Assembly (NCBI RefSeq): GCF_024206475.1
Contig: NZ_JAMBPR010000031.1
Location: forward strand, 34,890 to 98,889
Origin: Paraburkholderia sp. CNPSo 3274
GTDB lineage: Bacteria; Pseudomonadota; Gammaproteobacteria; Burkholderiales; Burkholderiaceae
Direction of reading: 5' to 3'
DNA: 64,000 nt
Position numbers and translations under genes: made by a program. Of this stretch, positions 24,929 through 34,196 are shown piece after piece. A model generated the notes under the pieces. That model saw nothing but the letters and a program-made list of their open reading frames with translations. It did not search any database and had not been told where the DNA came from. Each line of letters opens with the position of its first letter. Within the stretch, counting starts at the first letter, position 1.

Positions 24929-25957
24929 ATGAGCCCAGCGCCAAAGTCCCTGCCGCATTCCGCGTTCGACACCAGCGTCTTGCCTCGCGATCAGCAGTTT
25001 TCCGCATGGCGCGAGGCGGTGAGCGTCATCTTCGATACGCAGACCGCCGAAGCGCGCGATGCCGGTTTTGGCTCCACCGTGAGTGGCTATCTGTTCGGCG
25101 ACGTGGTGCTGGGCTCGATACGCACGGGCGCGCAGCGCTACGACCGCTCGAACGCCAAGATCGGGCGCGACGGCCACGATCAATATGTTCTGCAGTTCTA
25201 TCTAGGCGGCCATTGCCGCGCGCGCGACGGCGGCCCGGAGGCGTGTACGCAACCGGGCGACATGTTCATTGTGGACGCGGCCCAACCGCTCGCAACCGAA
25301 GCCACGCAAAGCGAATTCCTGAATCTGGCGGTGCCGCGGCGCTTGCTCGCCCCTTTGCTGACTGCGCCCGACCAGCAGAGCATGCGTGTGATTCGCGGCG
25401 CCGATCCGACGGTTGCACTATTGCGCGAGCATCTGGGCGCGCTTTACCGGCACGCACCGCAGATGACGCTTACCCACGCCCAGGCCGTCATGCCCGCGAC
25501 GCTTCAACTCGCGGCCAGCGCGCTCAATGCGAGCGTGAGCCCGGAACACATGCCGGCGGTTCAGCAATGCGCGTTCGTATCGATCTGCCGCTATGTGGAG
25601 AAGCGCCTGACCGATCCGCAACTGAACGCGGAATGGGTTGCGCGTGCATTCGGCATGTCGCGCGCCACGCTGTACCGCCTTTTCGAGCAGGAGGGCGGTT
25701 TCGCGACTTATGTGCGCGAGCGCCGCTTGCGGCGCTGCCGCGAGATGCTCGCCGACCCGGCGCGACGCAGCATGTCTATTGCGGGCATTGCCGCCGCACA
25801 CGGATTCACCGACGCCGCGAACTTCACGCGGGCGTTTCGCCGCTCGATTGGCCTTTCGCCGCGGGCGGTACGCATGCTGGCGCTTAGTGGGGATAGCGAG
25901 CTGGCGAAAGAGGCGACGGCGGACGACTGGCGCTACTGGATGGCCTTGATGCGTTGA
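24929..25957 (+). CDS. AraC-family regulator (AraC-binding-like N-terminal domain)
   Basis: A 342-residue regulator. The N-terminal domain (residues 15-200) is of the AraC-binding-like type seen in FeaR-like proteins (RDQQFSAWREAVSVIFDT, PGDMFIVDAAQPL). The C-terminal double helix-turn-helix is complete: LNAEWVARAFGMSRATLYRL and SIAGIAAAHGFTDAANFTRA, then the FRRSIGLSPRAVR motif. FeaR-type proteins often control aromatic amine or aldehyde catabolism, but no such gene lies next to it. The upstream 250 bp holds no recognisable gene. Confidence 0.9.
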   Translation: MSPAPKSLPHSAFDTSVLPRDQQFSAWREAVSVIFDTQTAEARDAGFGSTVSGYLFGDVVLGSIRTGAQRYDRSNAKIGRDGHDQYVLQFYLGGHCRARDGGPEACTQPGDMFIVDAAQPLATEATQSEFLNLAVPRRLLAPLLTAPDQQSMRVIRGADPTVALLREHLGALYRHAPQMTLTHAQAVMPATLQLAASALNASVSPEHMPAVQQCAFVSICRYVEKRLTDPQLNAEWVARAFGMSRATLYRLFEQEGGFATYVRERRLRRCREMLADPARRSMSIAGIAAAHGFTDAANFTRAFRRSIGLSPRAVRMLALSGDSELAKEATADDWRYWMALMR

Positions 25958-26117
25958 GCATGAATCGCGCGGATCGTGCAAGCCGCGCGTGAGACAAAAC
26001 AACAAGTATTTGAGACGTAACGACAGATTTGGCTTCGAGCACCGCCGATTCATTGCCGCGTCATGCGCCTCCTGCAAAGATGCAGGCGCCTGCGAGATCC
26101 AGGCAAACGGGGGAAAC

Positions 26118-26453
26118 ATGAAAAAGGCCCACAAAAGGCCGCGTCAAGGCGGCCTGTACTACTACGAAGCGGCGTATTCGCTCGAACTCGCGCGCGGCGC
26201 GTCGCATATTTCCAGCATGCTTTCGGCGGCGACACAGGAAGGCGCCGTCCACGAAGTGATGCACGAATTCATCGCGACCCACGGCAGGGCCGCGCTGGAC
26301 GCGTTTTGCTGGCTGCTGGCCGAGCGGCTGGAAAAGCGTGGCTGCGCGGCGGCTGCCATGAAAGCCCGGGACTTCGACGGGTCCCGCCGGATGCGGGAGC
26401 TGGCCTGCGCAAAGATCCACGCAATGGTCTTGCTGAACAACGCGTCGAATTGA
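26118..26453 (+). CDS. Hypothetical protein
   Basis: A 111-residue soluble, mostly helical protein with an unusually basic start (KKAHKRPRQGG) followed by YYYEAAYSLELARGA. It contains three Cys residues, with no metal-binding pattern. I do not recognise the family. The ATG is preceded by CGGGGG-AAAC. It is convergent with a chemoreceptor gene 54 bp away. The coding call rests on the ribosome site, GC3 bias and lack of a better reading. Confidence 0.55.
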   Translation: MKKAHKRPRQGGLYYYEAAYSLELARGASHISSMLSAATQEGAVHEVMHEFIATHGRAALDAFCWLLAERLEKRGCAAAAMKARDFDGSRRMRELACAKIHAMVLLNNASN

Positions 26454-26507
26454 GGCGGCCGGTTCGCCGGCGCCGCCTCGATCGCTTCGAGTATTTCGTG
26501 AGTGCGC

Positions 26508-28055
26508 TCAGCGGGCGAGCCTGAACGCTCCAACGGCATCGCGCAGCGAGTCGGCCTGCTCGCTGAGCGCCATGGCGGCCGCGGCCGCTTCTTCCACGAG
26601 CGCGGCGTTCTGCTGCGAGACCTGGTCCATCTGCGTGACCGCGAGATTCACCTGCTCGATGCCGTCGCGCTGCTCTTCGGACGCGTTTGCGATCTCGTGC
26701 ATGATGGTCGTCACGCGGCCAATGGACTCGCCAATCTCGTTCATCGTCTCGCCGGCCGAGCGCACATACTCCGAGCCCGACGAAACGTGTTCGACCGATT
26801 CGGCGATCAGCGTTTTGATCTCTTTGGCGGCGGCCGCCGAACGCTGCGCAAGCGAGCGCACCTCGCTCGCGACAACGGCGAATCCGCGGCCCTGTTCGCC
26901 CGCGCGCGCAGCTTCCACCGCCGCATTGAGCGCGAGGATATTGGTCTGGAAAGCAATGCCTTCGATGATGCCGGTGATATCGGCGATCTTCTGCGAGCTG
27001 CCGTCGATGCGCTCCATCGTCTGCACCGCGTTGCTCACGACCTGCGAGCCGCGATTGGCGACTTCCTGCGCGCTGTTGGCGAGCGTTTGCGCGGTGCGCG
27101 CGTTCTCGGCGTTCTGCTTGACCGTCGCGGTGAGCTGCTCCATGCTCGCGGCCGTTTCCTGAAGCGAGGCCGCCTGCTCTTCGGTGCGCTGCGACAGGTC
27201 GTCGTTGCCAGCGGCAATCTGGCGCGTCGCCGTGGAAATGGACTCGGAGCTATGGCTGACCTTGCGCAACGTGTGTGCGAGGGCGTCCTGCATGGCCTTG
27301 AGGCTCGCCACGAGGCGGCCCATTTCGTCGCTGGAACGCGTTTCGAGGTTCGCGGTCAGGTCGCCGTCCGCAATGCGCTGGAGTGCGCCCTGAACGTTCT
27401 CGAGAGGCGCTGCGATCGCGCGGTGCAATCCCGCGGCGCACACGCCCGCCACCGCGAGGCCGAGCACGATCAGCGCGATGCTGCCGGCCCGCAGCCACGA
27501 ATAGCGGTCCTGCGCGCGGTCGAACGCCTGCTCGCCATGCGCCTTCTGCCATGCCTCCAGCGCAGTCGAGGCCTTGGTAAGCGCGACCGAGAGCGGCGGA
27601 ATCTGCTTCATCGCGATATCGTCCTGACCCTGGCGGTCGCCTTGCTTGATCGCGGCCATGAGCGGCTGGATGCCTTGCTCCAGCATGCCGGTGAGGGCGA
27701 CCTGAACGCCGTCGGCGAGCGCCTGTTCTTCGGGGTCGTGCGGCAGTGAACGGTAAACCTCCCACGCCTTGTTCGAGGTGGCGAGATAGTTCTGCGCTTT
27801 TTCGAGCAAAGGCAGAACGTCGGGCGCGTCGGGGTGCAGGAGGATGCGGTCGAGCGTCGTGCGCGCGATAGTCAGATTCAGGTTCGTCTTGCCGATGTTG
27901 ATGGCGGCGACCAGCTGGTTCGAGTAGGCATAGCCGAGCGCCGTATTGGTGCGCGACATGCCCGCAAGGCCGGAAACGCCGGCTGCCACGATCAGCAAGG
28001 CCAGCACTCCGACCGCGATGCGCAGACGGACAGAGATAGAGAGTCGTGCAAACAC
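26508..28055 (-). CDS. Methyl-accepting chemotaxis protein, four-helix-bundle sensor
   Basis: A 515-residue chemoreceptor. TM1 (VRLRIAVGVLALLIVAAG), a periplasmic helical domain of about 150 residues of the 4HB type, TM2 (GSIALIVLGLAVAGVCAAG), HAMP, then the signalling hairpin with the conserved tip and the GRGFAVVASEVR segment. The end, RDAVGAFRLAR, lacks the CheR pentapeptide found in the other chemoreceptor of this window. I use the GTG at 28055, with TCTGGAG upstream; the frame stays open for 142 further codons into a phage remnant but that part is not receptor sequence. Confidence 0.92.
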   Translation of the reverse strand: MFARLSISVRLRIAVGVLALLIVAAGVSGLAGMSRTNTALGYAYSNQLVAAINIGKTNLNLTIARTTLDRILLHPDAPDVLPLLEKAQNYLATSNKAWEVYRSLPHDPEEQALADGVQVALTGMLEQGIQPLMAAIKQGDRQGQDDIAMKQIPPLSVALTKASTALEAWQKAHGEQAFDRAQDRYSWLRAGSIALIVLGLAVAGVCAAGLHRAIAAPLENVQGALQRIADGDLTANLETRSSDEMGRLVASLKAMQDALAHTLRKVSHSSESISTATRQIAAGNDDLSQRTEEQAASLQETAASMEQLTATVKQNAENARTAQTLANSAQEVANRGSQVVSNAVQTMERIDGSSQKIADITGIIEGIAFQTNILALNAAVEAARAGEQGRGFAVVASEVRSLAQRSAAAAKEIKTLIAESVEHVSSGSEYVRSAGETMNEIGESIGRVTTIMHEIANASEEQRDGIEQVNLAVTQMDQVSQQNAALVEEAAAAAMALSEQADSLRDAVGAFRLAR

Positions 28056-28230
28056 GAAGTTGGCTCCAGAACGCGAGGGGCTACGTAGCAGAAAAACGGT
28101 CGTGCTTCGCGCGTGAGACGGCAAAGCACTGAACCTGTTTACGGCTCTGGGTGAAGGAACTGAAGGTCGGCGCCGGAGTCTTTGCGCAATGGTGGTTTTC
28201 CCCAGTTTATTGGGGGGAATCGCGCGCGCC

Positions 28231-29120
28231 TCAGCGCGCCACGGATTTGAAGAGGCGGTTCTTTTCGAGTGTCGCCGCGTCGGGCGTTTTGGCGTTTTCT
28301 TCCGCGCTTGCGGGGGCGCTGGTGTCTTCGAGCGCTGGCCGGTGGCCGCAAGCGATGTGAACGCGCATTCGCGGCCGCGCTCGTCGCCGTGCAGGCGCAC
28401 ATCGGCGGCTTCGAACGTCACGTCCGCGCGCGCGTTCCAGAGCAGGGTGGCCACGTCTTCGAGCGTGGCCGTCTGCGCCATGGCGATGCCGTCGCGTCCC
28501 CGGTAATACGGTCGGCCCTTTGGAAACGGTGGTGATGCTGCTGTAGATGCACGGCTCCGCGCCGAAGATCGTGCCCGCGGCGAGCGCCTCGCGCTTGCGG
28601 CTCACCTGCTTCTTGCGGCACAGGCTTGCGACGTCTTCGGCGCGGTAGATGCTCTTCGATAGTGGGGGCTCGGTCGTCGTTGCTGCTGATTCAGGCGTGG
28701 CGGGCGCGGCGCCTGGAGGCTGGTCCGTTGCGACGTCGTCATCGTTGCCCTCGTCGTCGAGGATGTCGAGCAGCGAGACGAGGTTCTCGATATCGGCGTC
28801 CGCCGTGAGTCTCGGCTTGAGCGCCGCGACGAGTGCGGCTTTGCTCGCCTGCCAGTTCGTGCGCGTGACGTACGGCGGCTCGAATACGGCATCGCTCCCC
28901 GTACTGGCCACGACGAGTTCCTTGCGCGGAATCGACGCGCTGATCTGGGCGTGTTCGCGCACGGTTTCGTCGAACGCGTCTATGAGCGGTACGCCGTAGA
29001 ACGTAGGAGCTCCGCGCGAGTTCCGCGCGGATCGCGCAGGAGCCGTTACATGCGCTGCGCGTCGAGACCGAGCGCGTCGCCGTCGGGGATCTCGCTACCG
29101 AGGTACGGGCAGACGTTCAT
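28231..29120 (-). pseudogene. Frameshifted phage DUF2213-like gene (prophage remnant)
   Basis: Fragments in several frames recall a DUF2213 phage protein. From 29120: VCPYLGSEIPDGDALGLDAQ, a premature stop at 29046, then FYGVPLID-AFDETVREHAQI in another frame (around 28990), IPRKELVVASTGSDAVFEPP, an apparent internal deletion, KAALVAALKPRLTADADIEN, an acidic linker, and finally MAQTATLEDVATLLWNARAD in a third frame (around 28480). No intact reading frame joins these. DUF2213 genes belong to tailed-phage or Mu-like head modules. No other phage gene survives nearby. The family name is from memory of its motifs. Confidence 0.65.
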
Positions 29121-29348
29121 CTTGCAGTTTTCTCAAATATTTAGGAATCTTTACTAAATGGAAGTGGAGAAATAATCCGGCGCGTATTAGATGACTGAGC
29201 TAAGGCAATGCTGATCAAGCCGTGTAAACGCGACTGATCGCGATGCTGCATGCGTAGACTTTCCTAATCACCGATGAAGATGGTCATTCCGGTTCGTTTT
29301 GTCGCGCCACGGGCGCTCTATGCGGGCTTTTCGCCCGCGCTTCGCCCA

Positions 29349-29612
29349 TTACGGGCGGACCTGTCCCGTAAATCGGCCTCGCGACAGGTAAAGGTTTGCC
29401 AAGGCGAGTGCAACGAAGGCGCGATTGGCGTTTTTCGCCAGACCCCGATAGCGCACCTTCGTGAAACCCCACAACCGTTTGACCACGGCGAACACATGTT
29501 CGACCCGGGCGCGAATCTTCGACTTGTTGCGGTTCTTGCGACGCGCCACTTCATCGACGCTGTCCTTGCGGCGCGTGCGCTGATTGGTGAAGTCGCGGGC
29601 TTTTGGAGCCTT
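29349..29612 (-). mobile_element. 3' remnant of an IS5-type transposase
   Basis: About 87 codons of the transposase C-terminus in one frame: KARDFTNQRTRRKDSVDEVA, then RRKNRNKSKIRARVEHVFAV and the end LANLYLSRGRF. The R-x(n)-E region here (RARVEHVF) carries the conserved C-terminal Glu of the DDE triad. The first two acidic residues and the rest of the gene are missing upstream. The insertion is therefore dead. No terminal inverted repeats could be defined by eye. Confidence 0.85.
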
Positions 29613-29822
29613 GCCCTAAATCATTAAGTGTTGTGAAGTCGATGCAAATTCGGATTTATCTGGTGATGATTCTTCGGCCAGTAGACTAGTCTCGTCTACT
29701 ACACGCTTGAAGCGATTCGCATAACGGCACCCAATTTTTGGTTATAGCTGCGCGTCGTCGTAAAACAATTGAAAAGCGCTCCGCGTCGCGCTGGGCTTCA
29801 TTCAGTATTACGGGTACAGGCA

Positions 29823-29998
29823 ATGCATAACCGTTGTTACCGGCTTGTTTTCAACAAGCTCAGGGGTATGCTGGTCGCCGTTTCTGAAACGGCAACTGGA
29901 CACGGCAACGCGAGTCATGGAGAAACCGGGCCTTCATGCACACTTCGGTCCTTCACGCTTTTCGCCATGCGCCGCGTTGTATTTGCCGCGCTTGCGCG
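29823..29998 (+). pseudogene. 5' end of a TpsA-type adhesin (ESPR signal peptide) only
   Basis: The segment begins with HNRCYRLVFNKLRGMLVAV and continues SETATGHGNASHGETG and FAMRRVVFAALAR. That is the extended signal peptide region plus hydrophobic core of filamentous haemagglutinin-like two-partner secretion exoproteins. The homology stops at about 29998, where sequence of the cognate TpsB transporter starts in another frame. The whole secreted part is lost. Confidence 0.75.
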
Positions 29999-30493
29999 AT
30001 GCCAAATACGACAAGCGGACCCACCTACTACTATCACATGGCCACGCTCGACGCGAACATTTTGGTTCCGTTCGCGGTCGCCAGTCAGTCGCTTCGTTAT
30101 GTCGGAACCTTTCATGGGCAGTTCACGAATGACGAGCTGAACTATATCGACGACCTGACGATTGGTAGCCGCTATACGGTGAGAGGTTTCAGCGGCCAGA
30201 CGATGCTCGCGGCGGAAAAAGGCTTCTACTGGCGGAACGAACTCCAGTATCCGCTCGGGCAATCGGGGCAGGTTCTCTATGCGGGTGTCGACTACGGCCA
30301 CCTGTGGGGTCCGGCGACCGCTTTTCTCGCGGGCACGCAGCTCGCGGGTGCGGCTATCGGCCTGAAAGGTTCGGTGCCGTCTCGCTTTGGCGCCTACAGC
30401 TATGACGTATTCGCGGGTACGCCAATCTATGCACCGTCAGGTTTTCCCGCGCCGAGCGTAACGCTGGGCTTTCAGGTAACAGCGCAATTCTGA
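29999..30493 (+). pseudogene. 3' end of a TpsB (FhaC/ShlB-like) outer-membrane transporter
   Basis: About 160 codons of the C-terminal beta-barrel: YVGTFHGQFTNDELNYIDDL, TIGSRYTVRGFSGQTMLAAE (the conserved L6 VRGF/Y motif region) and a last strand ending VTLGFQVTAQF. The signal peptide, POTRA domains and first strands are missing. It is fused out of frame to the start of the TpsA gene, so it should not be translated. Without its POTRA domains it could not work in secretion. Confidence 0.8.
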
Positions 30494-30527
30494 TGAACGA
30501 TTCACCGACCATAAGGAGATAACAACG

Positions 30528-31397
30528 ATGGGAAAGAGTAAATTGCTGGCGGTTTTGATGGGTGCTTCCGTGCTGCTGGCGGCATGCGGTGGCGGTAACG
30601 GGAGTGGCTCGAATGCCGCGGCAGGCGGAGCGGCGTCAGCAGCCTCCGCTCCCGGCGGAGCCTCGACACCGCAAGCTTCGGCCCAGACGGCGTGCCGGCC
30701 GGACGGCAACTTCACTTATTCGGGATCGGCCCCGCAGGTGGCGGCGAACAACGGTCAACTGGCTGTGGTTGTTGTGCCGAGTTTGCCGGCGGCGAATTCG
30801 AAGAACAGGAACATGACTGCATCGAATGCGCCCGCATCGAGCCAGGTTCAACAGACCGGTGGTGCATTTACCACGCTTGCGTCGTCGGCTGCGGCGACCG
30901 ACTGCCTTGGGCTCGCCAAGGGTGCGGTGACCGAAATCGAGGGCGTCGGTAGCGATGTTGCGATTGGCCGGTGGAATCAGGCCATGGACATGGACGCCAA
31001 TACGTATACGAGCGCGCAGGGCGTTCACTATGCGGTCGGCACGCCGCTGTCATTGTCCGCGACGAGCGGCGCGCTCGCATGTACCCAACTGATCGCTGAT
31101 ACGGTGGCGAACAATGATGGCGGAGTAACCGGTACGCTCGCAACGGCTACGGCCACGCTCGATCTCGTGGCACGCACGTTGAACAATCTGAGCCTGTCGA
31201 TCAATCTGGCGGGTACCCAGTATGCGCTGACGAACTCGCAGTCGCCGTTGAATGGGATTTCGACGACCGGGCAGTTGTCCGTTCAGTCGGTTGTCGTGGG
31301 GCACGACGCGACGAAGCCGCTGGTTGCCGTTGGTTACTCGGCCACGTTGCCGAATAAGCAGGGGATTGGTGGCGTCGTCGTGTTGCAGTGCCGGTGA
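30528..31397 (+). CDS. Putative lipoprotein, DUF2957-like
   Basis: A 289-residue exported lipoprotein. The lipobox LLAAC puts the lipidated Cys at residue 20, followed by a Gly/Ser/Ala-rich linker (GGGNGSGSNAAAGGA). The mature part is beta-rich with four Cys residues that could form disulfides. It resembles the DUF2957 lipoproteins of Burkholderiaceae; function unknown. AAGGAG precedes the ATG. It lies 34 bp after the TpsB remnant on the same strand and may once have shared its transcript. Confidence 0.75.
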   Translation: MGKSKLLAVLMGASVLLAACGGGNGSGSNAAAGGAASAASAPGGASTPQASAQTACRPDGNFTYSGSAPQVAANNGQLAVVVVPSLPAANSKNRNMTASNAPASSQVQQTGGAFTTLASSAAATDCLGLAKGAVTEIEGVGSDVAIGRWNQAMDMDANTYTSAQGVHYAVGTPLSLSATSGALACTQLIADTVANNDGGVTGTLATATATLDLVARTLNNLSLSINLAGTQYALTNSQSPLNGISTTGQLSVQSVVVGHDATKPLVAVGYSATLPNKQGIGGVVVLQCR

Positions 31398-31415
31398 GGC
31401 GCCTGGGCCGGGATC

Positions 31416-31685
31416 TTAGCTGCGCCCGGAATGCCTGAAGCGCTTGAGCACGAGCACGCAGAGCGCCGGCAAATGCACGACGCCCATGCCGCACGCGATC
31501 ATCGCCCACGGCGGCGCGATCGTGCCGGACATCATCGCGCCGACCACGCCGAAGCACAGGCCGGCCAGCAATAGCGTGGCGTGGGCGACGATGCGCTTCG
31601 GGCCTCGCTCGGTGAAGCGCGGAATGTTCACGTGGACATATACCACGATCAGCAAGGCGACGGTGGCAACGGCGGGGAACAGCAT
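31416..31685 (-). CDS. Small inner-membrane protein
   Basis: An 89-residue hydrophobic protein with three predicted membrane helices: residues 1-19 (FPAVATVALLIVVYVHV), 33-54 and 58-80, separated by short basic loops (RFTERGPKR; LKRFRHSGRS at the C-terminus). I do not recognise the family. Convergent with the lipoprotein gene. Confidence 0.65.
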   Translation of the reverse strand: MLFPAVATVALLIVVYVHVNIPRFTERGPKRIVAHATLLLAGLCFGVVGAMMSGTIAPPWAMIACGMGVVHLPALCVLVLKRFRHSGRS

Positions 31686-32001
31686 GTTCGAATCCTCGAG
31701 TCCAGCAGCGATGACGGTAAAGTCTTCGACTGTAAGGGAGGATTGCCGTTGCGTCGATGGCTAATGGCTTCGGTCTAGCACCAAACCACGCTGTCGTACG
31801 CCACCGTACGGCGATACACGTTCTTGCCGCGCCAGCTGGAAAACTCCATATACGCGCATTCCAGCACCAGAATCCAGTTCGTGACCCGCATCGCCGCCCC
31901 CAGGTTATTCGTTCGACTGCGAGACCAGTCTATGACCCGGGAGCGGCGGACAATGCGGCGAGCAACGCGCGATAACGCGTCCAGTTCGCCGCATTGCTGG
32001 A
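31686..32001. other. Intergenic region without recognisable gene
   Basis: Between the small membrane protein and the dioxygenase, both on the minus strand. An open minus-strand frame (31775-31990) continues past the dioxygenase region but shows no known motif; I see no convincing gene, hairpin or operator. Confidence 0.5.
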
Positions 32002-32853
32002 TCAGGCGTGCGGCGCGAGCGGCATGAGTACGAAATCGAACGTGGAGCGCCAGGGTGCGACGCTGTCGGCCACCCGCTCGTATGGCGCGACGAGTGACGC
32101 TTTCACCCCGAACACGGCGTCCGACTGCAGGTACGGATCGTCGCCCACGAAGGTATGCGTGACCACTTTCTGGTAGCCCGGCGCGGTGATGAGGAAATGC
32201 ATGTGCGCGGGCCGGTACGGGTGGCGGCCGAGGGTGGCGAGCATCTTGCCCACCGGGCCGTCGTGCGGGATCGGGTACGAGACCGGCTTGATGCCGACGA
32301 AGCGATAGGCGCCGTCCGCGCCGGTCGTGAAGATGCCGCGGTTGTTCCATTTTGGCTGTACGCCTGGCTGCTGCACATCGTAGTAGCCGTCGGCGTTGTC
32401 GGACCACACGTCGATGCGCGCGCCTTCCACCGGGCTGCCTTCGAGGTCGAGCACGCGGCCCTCGAACAGGCAGCGCTCGCCTTTGCCGTCGGCGGTGATG
32501 CACTCGCCCATCTCTCGCTCGGGCGCGCCGGCCACGTGGAACGGGCCGAACACGGTGTTTTCGGTGGCGGCGCCCGGGCGGCGGTTGTTGATGGCGTCCA
32601 CGAGCATGGAAAACCCTAGCGCATCCGAGAGCAGGATGAACTCCTGGCGCTCGGCGCTGCAGAGCTGGCCTGCCGTGGTGAGGAAGTCGATGGCGGTTTC
32701 CCATTCCGGCTGCGTGAGCTGCACTTCTTTCGCGAACGCGTGGAGATGTCGCACGAGCGCGCTCATCACCTCGCGCACGCGCTCGTCGGCGTTTTCGCCA
32801 ATACGCGCATTGACGGCCTCGGCGGAGGCGGCTTCGCTGAAGAACTGGGTCAT
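32002..32853 (-). CDS. Intradiol ring-cleavage dioxygenase, hydroxyquinol 1,2-dioxygenase type
   Basis: A 283-residue non-haem Fe(III) enzyme that opens catecholic rings between the two hydroxyls, giving maleylacetate if hydroxyquinol is the substrate. An N-terminal helical dimerisation domain (residues 1-100) precedes the catalytic beta-sandwich. Iron ligands: Tyr in SDNADGYYDV (157/158), Y193 in IKPVSYPIP, H217 and H219 in RPAHMHF. The motif ENTVFGPFHVAGAPE fits hydroxyquinol and chlorocatechol enzymes. It is divergent from a Rieske oxygenase. No maleylacetate reductase is visible, so the pathway is incomplete in this window. Confidence 0.9.
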   Translation of the reverse strand: MTQFFSEAASAEAVNARIGENADERVREVMSALVRHLHAFAKEVQLTQPEWETAIDFLTTAGQLCSAERQEFILLSDALGFSMLVDAINNRRPGAATENTVFGPFHVAGAPEREMGECITADGKGERCLFEGRVLDLEGSPVEGARIDVWSDNADGYYDVQQPGVQPKWNNRGIFTTGADGAYRFVGIKPVSYPIPHDGPVGKMLATLGRHPYRPAHMHFLITAPGYQKVVTHTFVGDDPYLQSDAVFGVKASLVAPYERVADSVAPWRSTFDFVLMPLAPHA

Positions 32854-32994
32854 GGTTAGGGGTTACCTGTAGGGTTGCCGCCTGATCGCGGTGACGTAGA
32901 GGCCGGGCCGTAACAGCACGTATTGTGCGCCTGTCGCCATCGGGAACCAAAATCTGGTCCAATTAGCCGATTCGCTTAGCCGTTCCCATTCGTC

Positions 32995-34119
32995 ATGCTG
33001 AAAAACCTCTGGTACGTCGTGGCTGCCGCCGCGGACCTGCGTGAGCAGTTGCTGCCGGTCACGCTGCTCGGCCACCGTTTCGTCGCGTTTCGCGACGCTC
33101 AGGGCCGCGCGCAACTGCTCTCCGATATCTGCGTGCATCGCGGCGCCTCGCTTGCGGCAGGGCGCCGCGTGAACGGCGAGGTGCAGTGCCCCTACCACGG
33201 CTGGCGCTATGGCGCTGACGGCGTTTGCACCCACATCCCCGCGCAGCCGCAGGCGCGCATTCCAGCGCGCGCGCGCGTGGACAGCTACCCCGTGGTGGAG
33301 CGTCACGGCTGGATCTGGGCGTTCGTGGGCGACCTGCCCGAAGCCGGGCGGCCGCCGCTGCCCGATCTCGGCTGGGCCGACGATGCGGGTGTGCGAGTCG
33401 TGCACGGCACTTACGCGTGGGAGGCGAACTGGGAGCGCGTGATCGAGAACGGACTGGATTTCGCGCATGCGCCGTTCGTGCACGGGAGTTCGTTCGGCGC
33501 GCCCGACCGCCCTGAAATCGACGCGGTCAACGTGAACGCCGACGCGTGGAGCGGCCACGCGCGGCTCGTGATGCGGCGACCGGTGCGCAAGGGCTGGCTG
33601 CGCCGCGCACCCACGGGCGAACATGTCGACGTGGTCACGCAAACGGGCTTTCACTTGAGCGGCCCGTGCGCGACGCTCGAACTCACCCTGGCCAACGGCT
33701 GGCGCATTCATATCGCGTCGGCGCACGTGCCGGTGGACGTGGGGCGCACGCAGACGTTCTGGATGATGGGCCGCAGTTTCCTGCGCAATCCGCTCTTCGA
33801 CGGACGTTTCCGTGCGCGCAATCTGCGCATTTTCGAGGAAGATCACGCCGTGCTTCGGCGCATCCGGCCGGTTCGCGTGCCAGAGAGTTGGCAGAACGAG
33901 GTATCGGTGAAGTCGGATGCCTTGCAGATCGCGTTCAGGCAGCGCGTGCTGGCGCTGGCGGAGGGCGGCTGGAACGCGCCGGAGGCGTCGCAGGGGAGCC
34001 GCGTCGCCACGGTGATTGCTTGCCCGATGCGGCTCACGGTGAACACGTGGGCGCTGGAGGCGGTCGACGCCCCCGAGGCGCCCCCAATGGCCGCGAACAC
34101 CGGGACAACGCCGCGCTGA
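32995..34119 (+). CDS. Rieske non-haem iron oxygenase, VanA-like
   Basis: A 374-residue oxygenase alpha subunit. The Rieske 2Fe-2S centre is bound by C46/H48 (CVHRG) and C65/H68 (CPYHGW). The mononuclear iron site is in ENGLDFAHAPFVHGS (D155 bridge, H158, H163). Length and NLWYVVA start fit the aromatic O-demethylase/VanA group. These enzymes need a ferredoxin reductase (VanB-like); none is adjacent. It is divergent from the ring-cleavage dioxygenase, which suggests it prepares an aromatic acid for cleavage. The substrate is unknown. Confidence 0.9.
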   Translation: MLKNLWYVVAAAADLREQLLPVTLLGHRFVAFRDAQGRAQLLSDICVHRGASLAAGRRVNGEVQCPYHGWRYGADGVCTHIPAQPQARIPARARVDSYPVVERHGWIWAFVGDLPEAGRPPLPDLGWADDAGVRVVHGTYAWEANWERVIENGLDFAHAPFVHGSSFGAPDRPEIDAVNVNADAWSGHARLVMRRPVRKGWLRRAPTGEHVDVVTQTGFHLSGPCATLELTLANGWRIHIASAHVPVDVGRTQTFWMMGRSFLRNPLFDGRFRARNLRIFEEDHAVLRRIRPVRVPESWQNEVSVKSDALQIAFRQRVLALAEGGWNAPEASQGSRVATVIACPMRLTVNTWALEAVDAPEAPPMAANTGTTPR

Positions 34120-34196
34120 ACGCCGGCGTGCCCTCGACGCGATGTGCGGCTCCGAATACCCGCTTGCCGTTCGGAGCCACGCGCCAGACCCGAAGC

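Noticed and set aside
28056..28481. 142-codon N-terminal extension of the 4HB chemoreceptor
   Set aside because: Sequence before the GTG at 28055 is phage-relic and Arg-rich filler, and a ribosome site plus TM1 sit at the GTG.
31775..31990. Minus-strand open frame downstream of the dioxygenase
   Set aside because: An extension of a frame antisense/out of frame to the dioxygenase; no start signal, no recognisable motif.
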